DNA from: Rhodobiaceae bacterium UBA4490
GTDB lineage: Bacteria > Pseudomonadota > Alphaproteobacteria > Parvibaculales > Parvibaculaceae
Assembly: GCA_002389665.1 (NCBI GenBank)
Contig: DGNO01000005.1
Coordinates: 424,737 to 488,736 of the forward strand
Direction: 5' to 3'
Length of the DNA stretch: 64,000 nt
This document shows, piece after piece, positions 1 to 6,850 of the stretch (within the stretch, counting starts at the first letter, position 1; each line of letters starts with the position of its first letter). Both the position numbers and the translations under genes were made by a program. Below the pieces are notes generated by a model, which saw nothing but the letters and a program-made list of their open reading frames with translations, did no database searches and was not told the DNA's origin.

Positions 1-587
1 TTGCCGCCCCGCCCCCCGCCCCGGAGGAAGGCGCGCGTTATCTCGTCGGCCAAGGGGCGAGCGGGGAATGGGCGGGCGAGGAAGGAAAGCTCGCCTGGTT
101 CGATGCCGGGGTCTGGCGCTTTCTTCAGCCGCAGGAAGGCTGGCGGGCGTTTGTTGCGGATGAAGGCGCGAGCCTTCTCTTCAGTGCGGGTGTCTGGCGG
201 CAGGAGGCGGCGGAGCTGTTGGGCATAAGCGCAAACGGGGCGGCGTTCCGGGCGAAAGTGATCGAGGCCGATCATGTGATCGCGGCGGGCGCCTTCAACG
301 ATACGGCGCTCGCCATTCCCGACCGCGCCGTCGTTCTCGCCGTGACGGGCCGGGTGCTCGAAACGCTGACGGGGGCCACAAGCTGGGCGCTTGGCGTTGC
401 CGCCGACCCGCAGCGCTATGGCAATGGCATCGGCGCGGTGGCGGATAGCACGGTGGTGGGGGTGAGCGGCGTGCCGACCGCCTATTACGGCGCAACGCCC
501 TTGAGAATAAGCGCGCAGGGGGCGGATTTCACCGGCGGACGGCTGCGCCTCGCCATCCATTATCTGATGTTTACTAGTCCGTCGTGA
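1..587 (+). CDS. DUF2793 domain phage/GTA tail-region protein, 5'-truncated
   Basis: An open frame enters from the window start (first complete codon at 3) and stops at 587. The translated piece carries repeats of the type 'VWRFLQPQEGWRAFVAD' and 'GVWRQEAAEL', typical of DUF2793 proteins found at the distal end of phage tail or GTA operons. The last ~120 residues form a Gly/Ala/Val-rich region ending in 'LRLAIHYL', the usual C-terminus of this family. Its biochemical role is not established; a surface-exposed or baseplate-associated role is inferred from position. GC content is high (42 of 60 bases at 361-420), unlike the following gene. The N-terminus is outside the window. Confidence 0.7.
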   Translation, partial: AAPPPAPEEGARYLVGQGASGEWAGEEGKLAWFDAGVWRFLQPQEGWRAFVADEGASLLFSAGVWRQEAAELLGISANGAAFRAKVIEADHVIAAGAFNDTALAIPDRAVVLAVTGRVLETLTGATSWALGVAADPQRYGNGIGAVADSTVVGVSGVPTAYYGATPLRISAQGADFTGGRLRLAIHYLMFTSPS

Positions 588-599
588 ATGGATGGTCCG

Positions 600-652
600 T
601 TCACAAAGTGAATACGTGGACATTCGAATATGAAATTGCTATTTTAAAATAG
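600..652. promoter_or_regulatory. palindrome-rich AT leader upstream of the AT-rich cassette
   Basis: Three inverted repeats stand in 53 bases just before the cassette: TTCAC-aaa-GTGAA (600-612), ATTCGAAT (622-629) and the perfect 14-mer CTATTTTAAAATAG (639-652). The last lies 27 bases before the start codon at 680 and contains TATTTT/TAAAAT, which could serve as a -10 element. The layout suggests a promoter with its own operators, but no regulator gene is visible next to it. Confidence 0.4.
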
Positions 653-679
653 GTGGTTTCGGAGCCTAGGGGAGGGGGA

Positions 680-1996
680 ATGACTGCTGAAATTGCGATT
701 CTGAACAAAACTGCTGTTGCTCTTGCCGCAGACAGCGCCGTTACTATTTCTGCTGGTAGCAAAGAAGATAAAATCTTTGATACAGCTGATAAGTTGTTCG
801 AGCTTTCAAACCACAATGCCATAGGCATTATGATTTATAACAACATGAGTTTCATGGAAGCTCCGTTGCCTTCGCTTATCCGTGCGTTCCGAGCACAATG
901 CGACGAGGCAAATTGCGTAGAGGATGCAGCTAAAGGCTTTCTGGAGTTTCTTCACAATTTTGGTAAGCAAGCTGGTGAGCGAGTTCGAAATGATGCTGTC
1001 GGGGCTATCATTTCGCCATTTGTGCATGCGGTGCACAACAGGGCGTTTGCTCGCTTCCAGAACAAGGTGATGGATGACGAACAACTGGAGCAAGATCCCC
1101 GGCAGTTACTTGAAGGGTTTATCGATTCGGAGTTAAACCGTCTCGATAAAATTCTTAAGGTATATGACAATGCGGAATTTGTTGGTGGTAAGAGTATTCG
1201 ATTCACGAAACCTAGAGCAGAATACCTGAGGAAGACGATTGAGACGTACCTTCCTCTGTCTACGGATGATCAAAAAGATCGAATGTTGCAGATAGTCAAA
1301 AGTGCTCTTGGTAAGGCATATGTGTCCAGTGGTAAGACAGGTATAATAGTCGCTGGGTTTGGAGCGGGTGATCTCTTCCCGACGTTAGTCTCTTATGAAA
1401 TAGATGGAATGATTTGGGATCGCTTGAAGTTTATTCAAACGAACCACATAGACATTGATCGCGATGGGCATAAGGCAAGGGTTTTGCCATTTGCTCAAAA
1501 GGAGATGGTTGAGAGATTCCTTTACGGATTGGATGACGGAATTCAGCAAAATATAACCACCTACTGCAGAGAATCGTTGCCAGATATACGCAAGGTAATG
1601 CTAAAACACGTTGAATTCCAAGATGAGGAAGACAGGGGCTCGCTGGAGAAAAAAGCGAGACGAGCTGAGTCAGAGTTTACTAAAGGTTTGAATAAGAAGG
1701 CTTTTGATAAGATACGCACCGAGTCTCAGGCCGAGATTGAGGATATGGTTGAATTTATGCCTAAGCCCGAGATGGCGAAAATGGCGGAAGCTCTTGTTAA
1801 TTTAACTTCCATTAAAAGACGTGTGTCTAGAGGTATGGAAACCGTCGGCGGACCGATCGATGTAGCGGTAATTTCACAGTCTGAAGGCTTTGTATGGGTT
1901 CGCAGAAAACACTACTTCCCTGCGGAGTTGAATGGACGTTATTTTGAACGAATGAAAACATCTGTTCAAAAAGGATCGGGGGTTGCTAATGCTTGA
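680..1996 (+). CDS. divergent proteasome-like (Ntn-hydrolase fold) protein
   Basis: The start at ATG 680 is favoured over GTG 653 because AGGGGAGGGGG directly precedes it. The product has 438 residues and begins Met-Thr. After Met removal Thr1 is followed by 'ALAADSAVTI', placing Asp17, Ser18 and Thr21 exactly as in proteasome beta subunits and HslV (D17-x-x-V-T-[IL]). 'DTADKLFEL' then aligns with the Lys33 strand after a four-residue insertion. 'IGIMIY' follows, and 'IIVAGF' (residues 222-227) and 'PIDVAVIS' (about 390-400) look like later core strands. HslV has about 175 residues, so about 130 residues of charged, helical sequence are inserted mid-protein. The gene is AT-rich (21 and 25 G+C in 60-base samples) against its neighbours, suggesting lateral transfer. 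The fold and peptidase activity are inference from motif register; function is unknown. Confidence 0.65.
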   Translation: MTAEIAILNKTAVALAADSAVTISAGSKEDKIFDTADKLFELSNHNAIGIMIYNNMSFMEAPLPSLIRAFRAQCDEANCVEDAAKGFLEFLHNFGKQAGERVRNDAVGAIISPFVHAVHNRAFARFQNKVMDDEQLEQDPRQLLEGFIDSELNRLDKILKVYDNAEFVGGKSIRFTKPRAEYLRKTIETYLPLSTDDQKDRMLQIVKSALGKAYVSSGKTGIIVAGFGAGDLFPTLVSYEIDGMIWDRLKFIQTNHIDIDRDGHKARVLPFAQKEMVERFLYGLDDGIQQNITTYCRESLPDIRKVMLKHVEFQDEEDRGSLEKKARRAESEFTKGLNKKAFDKIRTESQAEIEDMVEFMPKPEMAKMAEALVNLTSIKRRVSRGMETVGGPIDVAVISQSEGFVWVRRKHYFPAELNGRYFERMKTSVQKGSGVANA

Positions 1997-2177
1997 ACTA
2001 GAAAAATTGAACCAGCGACGAGACGAAGATGGAAATATTATTCTCGATTATTCGTTGGATTCGTATGAGTCCGATATTTCGGAAGAACTTGAAGAGATAG
2101 TTCGTTCGACGCGCAAGAAAATCGAGAAGGCATATGAAGGACAGCGAAAGGTTCGGGTGAAACTTAAAGTAGCTTGA
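1989..2177 (+). CDS. small bipolar protein overlapped with the proteasome-like gene
   Basis: ATG 1989 lies inside the last codons of the upstream gene (its stop is 1994-1996), with GGATCGGGGG just before it, so translation is probably coupled. TTG 1983 is a weaker alternative start. The product has 62 residues. Residues 12-36 are strongly acidic and helical, residues 39-54 are basic, and the end is an alternating basic/hydrophobic strand, 'KVRVKLKVA'. It has no signal peptide or membrane segment. I do not recognise a family. The overlap, shared AT-rich composition and common terminator suggest it acts with the proteasome-like protein, perhaps as an activator, inhibitor or substrate adaptor; this is speculation. 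Confidence 0.6.
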   Translation: MLELEKLNQRRDEDGNIILDYSLDSYESDISEELEEIVRSTRKKIEKAYEGQRKVRVKLKVA

Positions 2178-2210
2178 TCCGGCGTTGTGGTGGCTGTGAT
2201 TTTTGATCGA

Positions 2211-2240
2211 GGGTTCTGCATTGCAGAGCCCCTTTTTTTA
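2211..2240 (+). terminator. intrinsic terminator of the AT-rich cassette
   Basis: GGGTTCTGC and GCAGAGCCC form a 9-bp stem (one T-G wobble) around an ATT loop and are followed by CTTTTTTT. It lies 34 bases after the small partner gene, so the cassette is closed off from the downstream lysis genes. Confidence 0.85.
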
Positions 2241-2326
2241 CGAAACACGCACTAAGTTCTTGCTTTGTTCTCGCATATGGAATAAATTCCTAAATAGCGA
2301 ATTTCAGAACAGCAGCAGGAGGTGTC

Positions 2327-2869
2327 ATGCCGCCCCATCATCATATGGCGGGCGATCCGGACCCGCGTGACATGCGCCATTTAAGGCTCTTTGCGGCGGC
2401 CCTTGCCTTTTGGGCCGCAGACGAGGGCGGGCAAGGCGAGGCGGGCGAGGCCAGCATCCGGGCGCTGGCGGCGCTGATCCGCAACCGGCTTTTATGGGCG
2501 CGGGCCTATAAGCGGGCCATGGGCCGGGCGCATCCGCTTTATGGAGACGGCTCGCTTTATGCCGTGCTGGCGAGTCTGGCCGTGCGCCTGCCGGAGGCGA
2601 GCGAGGCGGGGCGGTTCCTCGAAATTTCCCGCGCCGCGCTTTCGGGCGCGCTGCCGGATGAGACCGGCGGGGCGACGCAGTTTCACCGCCATGAGGAAAC
2701 CCCGGCCTGGGCGGCGCGGGCGTTGCCGCGCGCGCTCATTGGACGGCACTGGTTCTATGTCCGCCCGGAAGAAGCGGCGGCGCTTTATCCCTTTTTGGAC
2801 CCCGTTTCGGGGACGGCATGTGAGGAGAGAACCTGCGGCAGGACGCAGGAGAAAAGGAGGCGTGAATGA
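2327..2869 (+). CDS. SleB-type cell wall hydrolase (phage/GTA endolysin-like)
   Basis: The product has 180 residues and starts at ATG 2327 after AGGAGG with good spacing. 'ALIRNRLLWA' resembles the N-terminal 'VILNR' region of SleB/CwlJ-type cell wall hydrolases, and 'LPDETGGATQFHRH' followed by 'PAWA' and 'IGRHWFY' matches the conserved C-terminal region of the phage-associated members (the usual form is DPTGGATHFH). It is predicted to cleave peptidoglycan during lysis. No signal peptide is visible, which fits export through a holin. The downstream holin-like gene overlaps it by four bases. The tail after 'YPFLDPVS' is a low-complexity Arg/Cys extension. Confidence 0.65.
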   Translation: MPPHHHMAGDPDPRDMRHLRLFAAALAFWAADEGGQGEAGEASIRALAALIRNRLLWARAYKRAMGRAHPLYGDGSLYAVLASLAVRLPEASEAGRFLEISRAALSGALPDETGGATQFHRHEETPAWAARALPRALIGRHWFYVRPEEAAALYPFLDPVSGTACEERTCGRTQEKRRRE

Positions 2870-3084
2870 ACGATCTGCTGGCCGGTATTCCGGCAATTCT
2901 GGCAAGCGTGCCCGACTGGCTTTCGGCGCTCTTGTCGCTGGTGGGGGCGGCCTCTGCCGTAACCGCGCTCACCCCGACGCCGAAAGACGATAAATGGATC
3001 GGCAAAACCTACCGGATCCTGGAGATTCTGGCCCTGAATATCGGCTATGCGCGGCCGGGCGGCGCGGGCCCCTGGAAAAAATAG
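2866..3084 (+). CDS. holin-like small phage protein
   Basis: The product has 72 residues and begins at ATG 2866, overlapping the hydrolase stop as ATGA, with GGAGG seven bases upstream. Residues 8-37 are hydrophobic and could cross the membrane once. The conserved-looking tail 'TPTPKDD' ... 'YRILEILALNIGYA' occurs in small proteins beside phage lysis and tail genes of alphaproteobacteria. Position next to a cell wall hydrolase supports a holin-like role, though no experiment on this family is known to me. It is the last recognisable phage-type gene. Confidence 0.5.
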   Translation: MNDLLAGIPAILASVPDWLSALLSLVGAASAVTALTPTPKDDKWIGKTYRILEILALNIGYARPGGAGPWKK

Positions 3085-3161
3085 CGGAAAAAGTAGTCGG
3101 GAAAGAAGTAACGGGCGGCAAGGAAGGATGATCCGGGCACCCGTCCCGGAGACTTCCGGTC

Positions 3162-3184
3162 AATATTGTGCCGGGCACAGTATT
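3162..3184. terminator. 23-base near-perfect palindrome after the lysis genes
   Basis: AATATTGTGCC-G-GGCACAGTATT pairs along its full length with one T-G wobble and is followed by TTAAGTTACTTTTTTATT. It may terminate the lysis transcript or serve as an operator near the element border. Confidence 0.45.
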
Positions 3185-3263
3185 TTAAGTTACTTTTTTA
3201 TTGTTCCGTTCAGATTTGCTTAAAACGTCAATGTTAGTCTGTTTCATGGTGTCCGGTATCTAT

Positions 3264-3293
3264 CGGCCGGGCACTCACTCAAACGCCCGGCCG
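3264..3293 (+). promoter_or_regulatory. GC-rich hairpin in the leader of the small membrane protein gene
   Basis: CGGCCGGGC (3264-3272) and GCCCGGCCG (3285-3293) form a perfect 9-bp stem with a 12-base loop. It ends 21 bases before ATG 3315 and about 10 bases before its ribosome-binding site. It could be a leader structure affecting translation or a terminator without a T-tract. Confidence 0.45.
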
Positions 3294-3314
3294 GAAGGCC
3301 GGTGGAGAGGCACC

Positions 3315-3506
3315 ATGACGCAGCGAATGATTTTCTTTCCGCAACGCCGGCGCATCAATGTGAAAGCGCTTGCCGTGTCGCTGTTTCTGCTGACCTTGAG
3401 CGCGGCCTCCTTCGTCGCGGGTTTGCAGGTCGGGGTCGAATATTCGGCTTCGCTGAGCGGCAACGTTCCGTTCCTGTCCGTTCAAACGGCATCGGCGGAC
3501 CTTTAA
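3315..3506 (+). CDS. small single-span membrane or exported protein
   Basis: The product has 63 residues from ATG 3315, preceded by GGAGAGG. A basic N-terminus ('PQRRRINVK') leads into a hydrophobic stretch at about residues 19-37 ('LAVSLFLLTLSAASFVAGL'), then a short polar tail with Ala-rich ends. It could be a signal peptide with a short mature part or a type II membrane anchor. I do not recognise a family. It stands alone between the phage-type region and the SDR gene, 160 bases upstream of the latter, and looks like a host gene by composition. Confidence 0.5.
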   Translation: MTQRMIFFPQRRRINVKALAVSLFLLTLSAASFVAGLQVGVEYSASLSGNVPFLSVQTASADL

Positions 3507-3666
3507 GCGCGATTCATTTCCGTCTTTCCGCTCCGTGGCCTGAGGCCGCGTGGAGCCTCCGCGTCCCTATTCCTTCCCTTTATTTCTTTTCTGTTTGAGC
3601 CGCGCTTGTGATTGCGCGCTGCCGCCTGCATCATCACCGCCGTTTTGAGCGCGAGATGAGGGCATC

Positions 3667-4470
3667 ATGGATTTGCAGCTAAGCGGCAAGCGGGTTTTGA
3701 TCAGCGGCGCGGAGCGCGGCACAGGCGCGGTGATTGCCGGCACGCTGGCGCGCGAAGGCGCGGCGGTGGCGCTGCACGGCTTCTCCCGTGAGAAGGCGGA
3801 AGGAGAAGCGGCGCGGCTGCGGGCCGAGGGGCTGACCGCCCATGCCGTGAGCGGCGATCTTCTGACCGATGAAGGCGCGCGTCAGGCTTATGAGGAAGCC
3901 GTGGCGGCGCTCGGCGGTCTCGACATTCTCATCAACAATTACGGCGTTGCCGACGGTAAGAAATGGGCAAGCGCCGAAACGGGTGATTGGGAGACCTCTT
4001 ACAATCACAACGTCCTGACGGCGCAGCGCCTCTCACGCCTTGCCATGGGCCCGATGAAAGAAATGGGCTGGGGGCGCATTCTCAATCTCGGCACGATCGG
4101 CTCCACCCAGCCTGCCGCCGAGCGCCCGCATTATTACGCGGCAAAAGGCGCGATGGCGGCGATGACCGTTTCCCTTGCCAAGGAACTTGGCGGGACGGGT
4201 GTGACGGTCAATCTTCTCAGCCCCGGTCTTATCCGCACTGCGGAAGTGGAAGAATGGATTGCGCGCCTTGCCGCCAAAAGAGGCTGGGGCGAGAGCTGGG
4301 AGGAACGCGAGCGCGAGGCGGTGAAACTTTTCGGCGGGAACCTGACCGGGCGAATCGCAACGCGCGAGGAAGTGGCGGATGCCGCTGCGTTTTTATGCTC
4401 GCCGCGCGCCGGCGCCATCAACGCCGTCAATCTGCGCATCGACGGGGGCAGCGTCGCGCTGGTGACATGA
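3667..4470 (+). CDS. SDR family NAD(P)-dependent oxidoreductase
   Basis: A classical short-chain dehydrogenase of 267 residues. The cofactor motif is 'SGAERGTG' (residues 13-20), followed by 'NNYG' in place of the usual NNAG, a Ser in 'LGTIGS' and the catalytic pair Y-x-x-x-K in 'YYAAK'. It ends with 'RIDGGSV', common in the 3-oxoacyl-ACP reductase-like group. The substrate cannot be read from sequence; lipid or hydroxyacyl-CoA metabolism is suggested by the acyl-CoA dehydrogenase genes that follow. ATG 3667 has GATGAGGG upstream. Confidence 0.85.
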   Translation: MDLQLSGKRVLISGAERGTGAVIAGTLAREGAAVALHGFSREKAEGEAARLRAEGLTAHAVSGDLLTDEGARQAYEEAVAALGGLDILINNYGVADGKKWASAETGDWETSYNHNVLTAQRLSRLAMGPMKEMGWGRILNLGTIGSTQPAAERPHYYAAKGAMAAMTVSLAKELGGTGVTVNLLSPGLIRTAEVEEWIARLAAKRGWGESWEEREREAVKLFGGNLTGRIATREEVADAAAFLCSPRAGAINAVNLRIDGGSVALVT

Positions 4471-4595
4471 GGCGCGCGCATTCTGCCTGCCCCTACGGCA
4501 ACTTGCGGCAGAGGAAAGCTTGCGCCAGATTGCTCATCGCTTCATGACACCCTATATGAGCGATAACAAGAACACCGCTGAGGGAGGCGGACGCC

Positions 4596-5744
4596 ATGCA
4601 GGAATTCCGGTTCGATCTATGCACGCTGCCGCCGGAGGCCGAAGCGCTGCGCAAGGAAGTGCGCGCCTTTTTGGCCGAAGAGCTGAAAGACCTGCCGGCA
4701 GTAACGCGCGCGCAGACCTGGATGGGCTTCGATGCGGAGTTCAGCCGCAAGGTCGGCGAGAAAGGCTGGATCGGCCTCACCTGGCCGAAGAAATATGGCG
4801 GCCATGAGCGCAGCGCCTTCGAACGCTATGTGGTGCTGGAAGAAATGCTCGCCGCCGGGGCGCCGGTGGGCGCGCATTGGATAGCCGACCGGCAAAGCGG
4901 GCCGCTGCTTCTGAATTTCGGCACCGAAGAACAGCGCCAAATGCTGCTGCCGGAAATCGCCAAGGGCACCTGCTTTTTCTGCATCGGCATGAGCGAGCCG
5001 GATTCAGGCTCCGACCTTGCCGCAACGCGCACCCGCGCGGAAAAAGTGGAAGGCGGCTACAAGGTCAACGGCACGAAGCTGTGGACCTCCAACGCCCATA
5101 AAGCCCATTACATGATCGCGCTTTTCCGCACGCATTTCGATCCCGACAATAAACATGCCGGGCTCACGCAGTTTCTCGTCGATCTGAAAACGCCAGGCAT
5201 CACGATCCGTCCGATCACGGACCTTGCGGGCAATGCGCATTTCAATGAAGTCGTTTTCGAAGATGCTTTCGTGCCGGACAACATGCTGGTCGGCAGCGAG
5301 GGCAGCGGCTGGGGCCAGGTGACGGCGGAGCTTGCCTATGAGCGCTCGGGACCGGAACGCTATCTTTCAAGTTATCTGCTGCTGCAGGAAATGGTGGGCG
5401 AGCTGAAAGCGCGCGGCGACAGTTCCGCCGATGCGGAGATCGGCCGTCTCATTGCCGAGCTTGTGACTTTGCGGCAAATGTCGCTCTCCGTCGCCGGGAT
5501 GCTGGAAGCGGGCGAGAACCCGGCGCTCGAAGCCTCGGTGGTCAAAGACCTCGGCGCGATTTACGAGCAGGGCCTGCCGGTGAAAGCCCATGAACTTTTG
5601 GGCGGCGAGCCGCGCCTTGCAGGCGGCAGCGATTATGAAGAAGTGCTGGGCTATCTCGCACAGGTCGCGCCTTCTTTCTCGCTGCGCGGCGGGACACGGG
5701 AAATCCTGCGCGGGATTATCGCGCGCGGGCTTGGTTTGCGCTAA
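4596..5744 (+). CDS. acyl-CoA dehydrogenase, large subunit type of a pair
   Basis: The product has 382 residues. It has the three-part acyl-CoA dehydrogenase fold: helical N-terminus, 'GMSEPDSGSDL' with 'KLWTSNAHKAH' in the middle beta domain, and a C-terminal helical domain with 'GGTREILRGIIA', the FAD/dimer signature. It oxidises acyl-CoA to enoyl-CoA using FAD. The next gene begins 15 bases downstream and encodes a shorter homologue, as in the alpha2beta2 dehydrogenases known for steroid side-chain degradation in actinobacteria; a heteromer is inferred here. GAGGGAGG precedes ATG 4596. Confidence 0.88.
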   Translation: MQEFRFDLCTLPPEAEALRKEVRAFLAEELKDLPAVTRAQTWMGFDAEFSRKVGEKGWIGLTWPKKYGGHERSAFERYVVLEEMLAAGAPVGAHWIADRQSGPLLLNFGTEEQRQMLLPEIAKGTCFFCIGMSEPDSGSDLAATRTRAEKVEGGYKVNGTKLWTSNAHKAHYMIALFRTHFDPDNKHAGLTQFLVDLKTPGITIRPITDLAGNAHFNEVVFEDAFVPDNMLVGSEGSGWGQVTAELAYERSGPERYLSSYLLLQEMVGELKARGDSSADAEIGRLIAELVTLRQMSLSVAGMLEAGENPALEASVVKDLGAIYEQGLPVKAHELLGGEPRLAGGSDYEEVLGYLAQVAPSFSLRGGTREILRGIIARGLGLR

Positions 5745-5759
5745 GGGCAGGGGACGGAC

Positions 5760-6803
5760 ATGAACGAGTTGCAGACCATACTTTCCGATACCGCGAACCG
5801 TTTGCTCGCCGACCGCGTCACCCGCAAGGTGCTGGAAGCGGCGGAAGCGGGCGAGTGGCAAGCAGGGCTCTGGCAGGCGCTGGAAGAAAACGGCCTGCCG
5901 CGCGTCCTTGTGCCCGAAAGCGACGGCGGGGCCGGCGGCGGCTGGGCGGAAGCGAGCATCGTATTGAAGGCGGCCGGCCGGCACGCCGCGCCCGTGCCGC
6001 TGGGGGAGACGATTTTGGCCGGCTGGCTGCTTGCCAAAGCCGGAATCGACATGCCGGAAGGGCCGGTGACGCTCGTCGGCAGCGGGGCCATGATCGAGAA
6101 GGGAAAGATCACCGGCAAAGCGCCGGGTGTGCCTTATGCCCGTCATGCAGGGCACGGCGTTGTCCTTCACGCCAAGCCCGATGCGCAATCGACGAAGATC
6201 GCGCTGGTAGAGCTTAAAGATGCCGCCATCGAAGAGGACGTCAATCTGGCGCGCCAGCCGCGCGACACGGTGACGTTTAGCGGTGAGGAAGCGGCCAAGA
6301 GCGGGGAGATTCCCGGCCTTGTGGATGTAAAACTTTGGGGCGCGCTGCTGCGGGCCTGCGAGATGAGCGGCGCGCTTTCCAGCCTTCTGGAGCAGACCGT
6401 GCAATATGCCGGTGAGCGCAAACAGTTCGGCAAACCCATCGGCAAGTTTCAGGCGATCCAGCAGCAGCTTGCGGTTTTAAGCACGCATGTTGCTGCCGCG
6501 AATGTGGCCGCCGCCCACGCCTGCGCCGCCGCCGACAAATACGGCGAAAAGGGAAGTGCGCGCTTTGAAATCGCGGTGGCGAAAATCCGTGCCGATGAGG
6601 CGGCGAACCTTGCTACCGGCATTGCGCACCAAGTGCATGGCGCCATCGGCTTTACTTATGAGCACAGCCTGCATTTTGCCACGCGCCGGCTTTGGAGCTG
6701 GCGGGCGGAATTCGGCAGCGGGCGCGACTGGGCGAAAGAGCTCGGCCATGCGGCCATCGAGCGCGGCGGCGCGGCGCTCTGGCCATTCGTGACGGCCCGC
6801 TAG
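5760..6803 (+). CDS. acyl-CoA dehydrogenase, short partner of the 4596 gene
   Basis: The product has 347 residues. The N-terminal domain is recognisable but the central FAD loops are reduced, and the C-terminal domain has 'RKQFGKPIGKFQAIQQQ' and 'GAIGFTYEHSL'. It lacks the 'GGTxEI' end found in its neighbour, so the two are complementary in motif content. Transcription with the upstream gene is near certain (15-base gap). A role as the second subunit of a heteromeric dehydrogenase is inference. The substrate is unknown; bulky or branched acyl-CoAs are typical for such pairs. Confidence 0.85.
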   Translation: MNELQTILSDTANRLLADRVTRKVLEAAEAGEWQAGLWQALEENGLPRVLVPESDGGAGGGWAEASIVLKAAGRHAAPVPLGETILAGWLLAKAGIDMPEGPVTLVGSGAMIEKGKITGKAPGVPYARHAGHGVVLHAKPDAQSTKIALVELKDAAIEEDVNLARQPRDTVTFSGEEAAKSGEIPGLVDVKLWGALLRACEMSGALSSLLEQTVQYAGERKQFGKPIGKFQAIQQQLAVLSTHVAAANVAAAHACAAADKYGEKGSARFEIAVAKIRADEAANLATGIAHQVHGAIGFTYEHSLHFATRRLWSWRAEFGSGRDWAKELGHAAIERGGAALWPFVTAR

Positions 6804-6850
6804 AAAAAATTTCGGCACTCACAACCACCATTACCGATTGGGAATTTGAC

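Larger units (their letters stand above)
1..3084. mobile_element. right end of a prophage or gene-transfer-agent-like cluster
   Basis: Three phage-type genes lie on the plus strand at the left edge: a DUF2793 tail-region gene cut by the window start, a SleB-type cell wall hydrolase (2327-2869) and a holin-like small protein (2866-3084). An AT-rich two-gene cassette sits between tail and lysis genes. Ordinary host metabolism begins after about 3300. DUF2793 genes often follow the GTA host-specificity gene in alphaproteobacteria, so a domesticated GTA is as likely as a true prophage. The left part of the element is outside the window. No integrase, attachment repeat or tRNA was seen at the right border, so that border is only approximate. 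Confidence 0.6.

Noticed and set aside
1..228. Short Arg-rich frame at the window start
   Set aside because: It is out of frame with the DUF2793 coding sequence, which continues uninterrupted through the same bases.
653..679. GTG 653 as start of the proteasome-like gene
   Set aside because: It has no ribosome-binding site and would bury the N-terminal Thr; ATG 680 follows AGGGGAGGGGG directly.
3085..3314. Attachment site at the right border of the phage-like region
   Set aside because: Only hairpins are visible; no tRNA end or direct repeat could be matched because the left border is outside the window.
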